A stretch of DNA of 64,000 nucleotides from Rhinopomastus cyanomelas (Eukaryota > Chordata > Aves > Bucerotiformes > Rhinopomastidae): assembly GCA_013400115.1 (NCBI GenBank), contig VXBP01000409.1, forward strand, positions 124,001 through 188,000, read 5' to 3'. How positions within the stretch are numbered: the first letter of the stretch is position 1; each line of letters begins with the position of its first letter. The notes under the pieces were generated by a model. It searched no databases. It was not told the origin of the DNA and was given only the letters and a program-made list of their open reading frames with translations. Shown piece by piece: positions 63,907-64,000 of the stretch. Made by a program: the position numbers and the translations under genes.

Positions 63907-64000
63907 CTCACTGAGCTTCGTCATTGAAGCAAAGAAGCATCTTTGATGTAGGACACAGGGAGACCTGGCATTTCTGAGCACCATTTCTTCTCTTTGCTGG

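Larger units (their letters stand above)
61825..64000 (-). other. PTPRR intron running off the right edge
   Basis: It contains a nested pair of plus-strand CR1s and a short CR1 tail at 63.86 kb. I find no preceding PTPRR exon before the edge. Confidence 0.75.

Noticed and set aside
1..64000. CRISPR arrays, bacterial operons, insertion sequences, proviral LTR elements
   Set aside because: The repeats present are CR1, tRNA-like composites and micro/minisatellites. No LTR pair, gag/pol/env-like frame or spaced CRISPR-type repeats were seen.

Overview
This window is vertebrate nuclear DNA, most likely from a bird. It is intron-rich, carries no bacterial-type gene organisation, and holds roughly 60 pieces of CR1 non-LTR retroposons, the dominant avian repeat. 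The CR1 density, with many near-identical young copies, is high for a bird. CR1-rich lineages such as Piciformes are a reasonable guess, but this is inference only.

Most of the window (about 5.0 to 61.8 kb and onward past the right edge) is the 3' part of one minus-strand gene, PTPRR, the receptor-type tyrosine phosphatase R of the KIM-containing MAP-kinase phosphatase family. Twelve coding exons are visible. Their lengths sum to 1,611 bases, all phases agree, and they encode 536 residues plus a stop. In transcription order they are: two ectodomain exons (61.8 and 59.6 kb), a transmembrane exon (54.3 kb), a juxtamembrane exon ending inside the kinase interaction motif (50.5 kb), a 20.6-kb intron, an exon finishing that motif (29.7 kb), and seven exons of the single PTP domain, ending with the stop codon at 6,121. 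A 3' UTR of about 1.1 kb follows, with candidate poly(A) signals. The signal peptide and first exons lie beyond position 64,000.

Downstream on the same strand, another gene begins near 3.96 kb and runs off the left edge. Exon 1 encodes a signal peptide. Exon 2 encodes a compact six-cysteine ricin-B/mannose-receptor-type lectin-like domain. In vertebrates PTPRB lies next to PTPRR in the same orientation, so these are best read as the 5' exons of a long PTPRB (VE-PTP) form. That name is inferred from position.

The rest is intron. It holds CR1s of at least three age classes, with nested, inverted and tandemly multiplied copies. It also holds two tRNA-like sequences fused to CR1, a 12-copy 31-bp minisatellite, a shorter 39-bp array, AT-rich tracts and a compact CpG island at 47.3-47.65 kb that could be an internal promoter. 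No independent gene is supported inside the introns. The most notable points are the lectin exon at the PTPRB position, the intronic CpG island, a CR1 flanked directly by a diverged repeat of about 186 bp, a CR1 with a perfect 16-bp target duplication, and the tRNA-CR1 composites.
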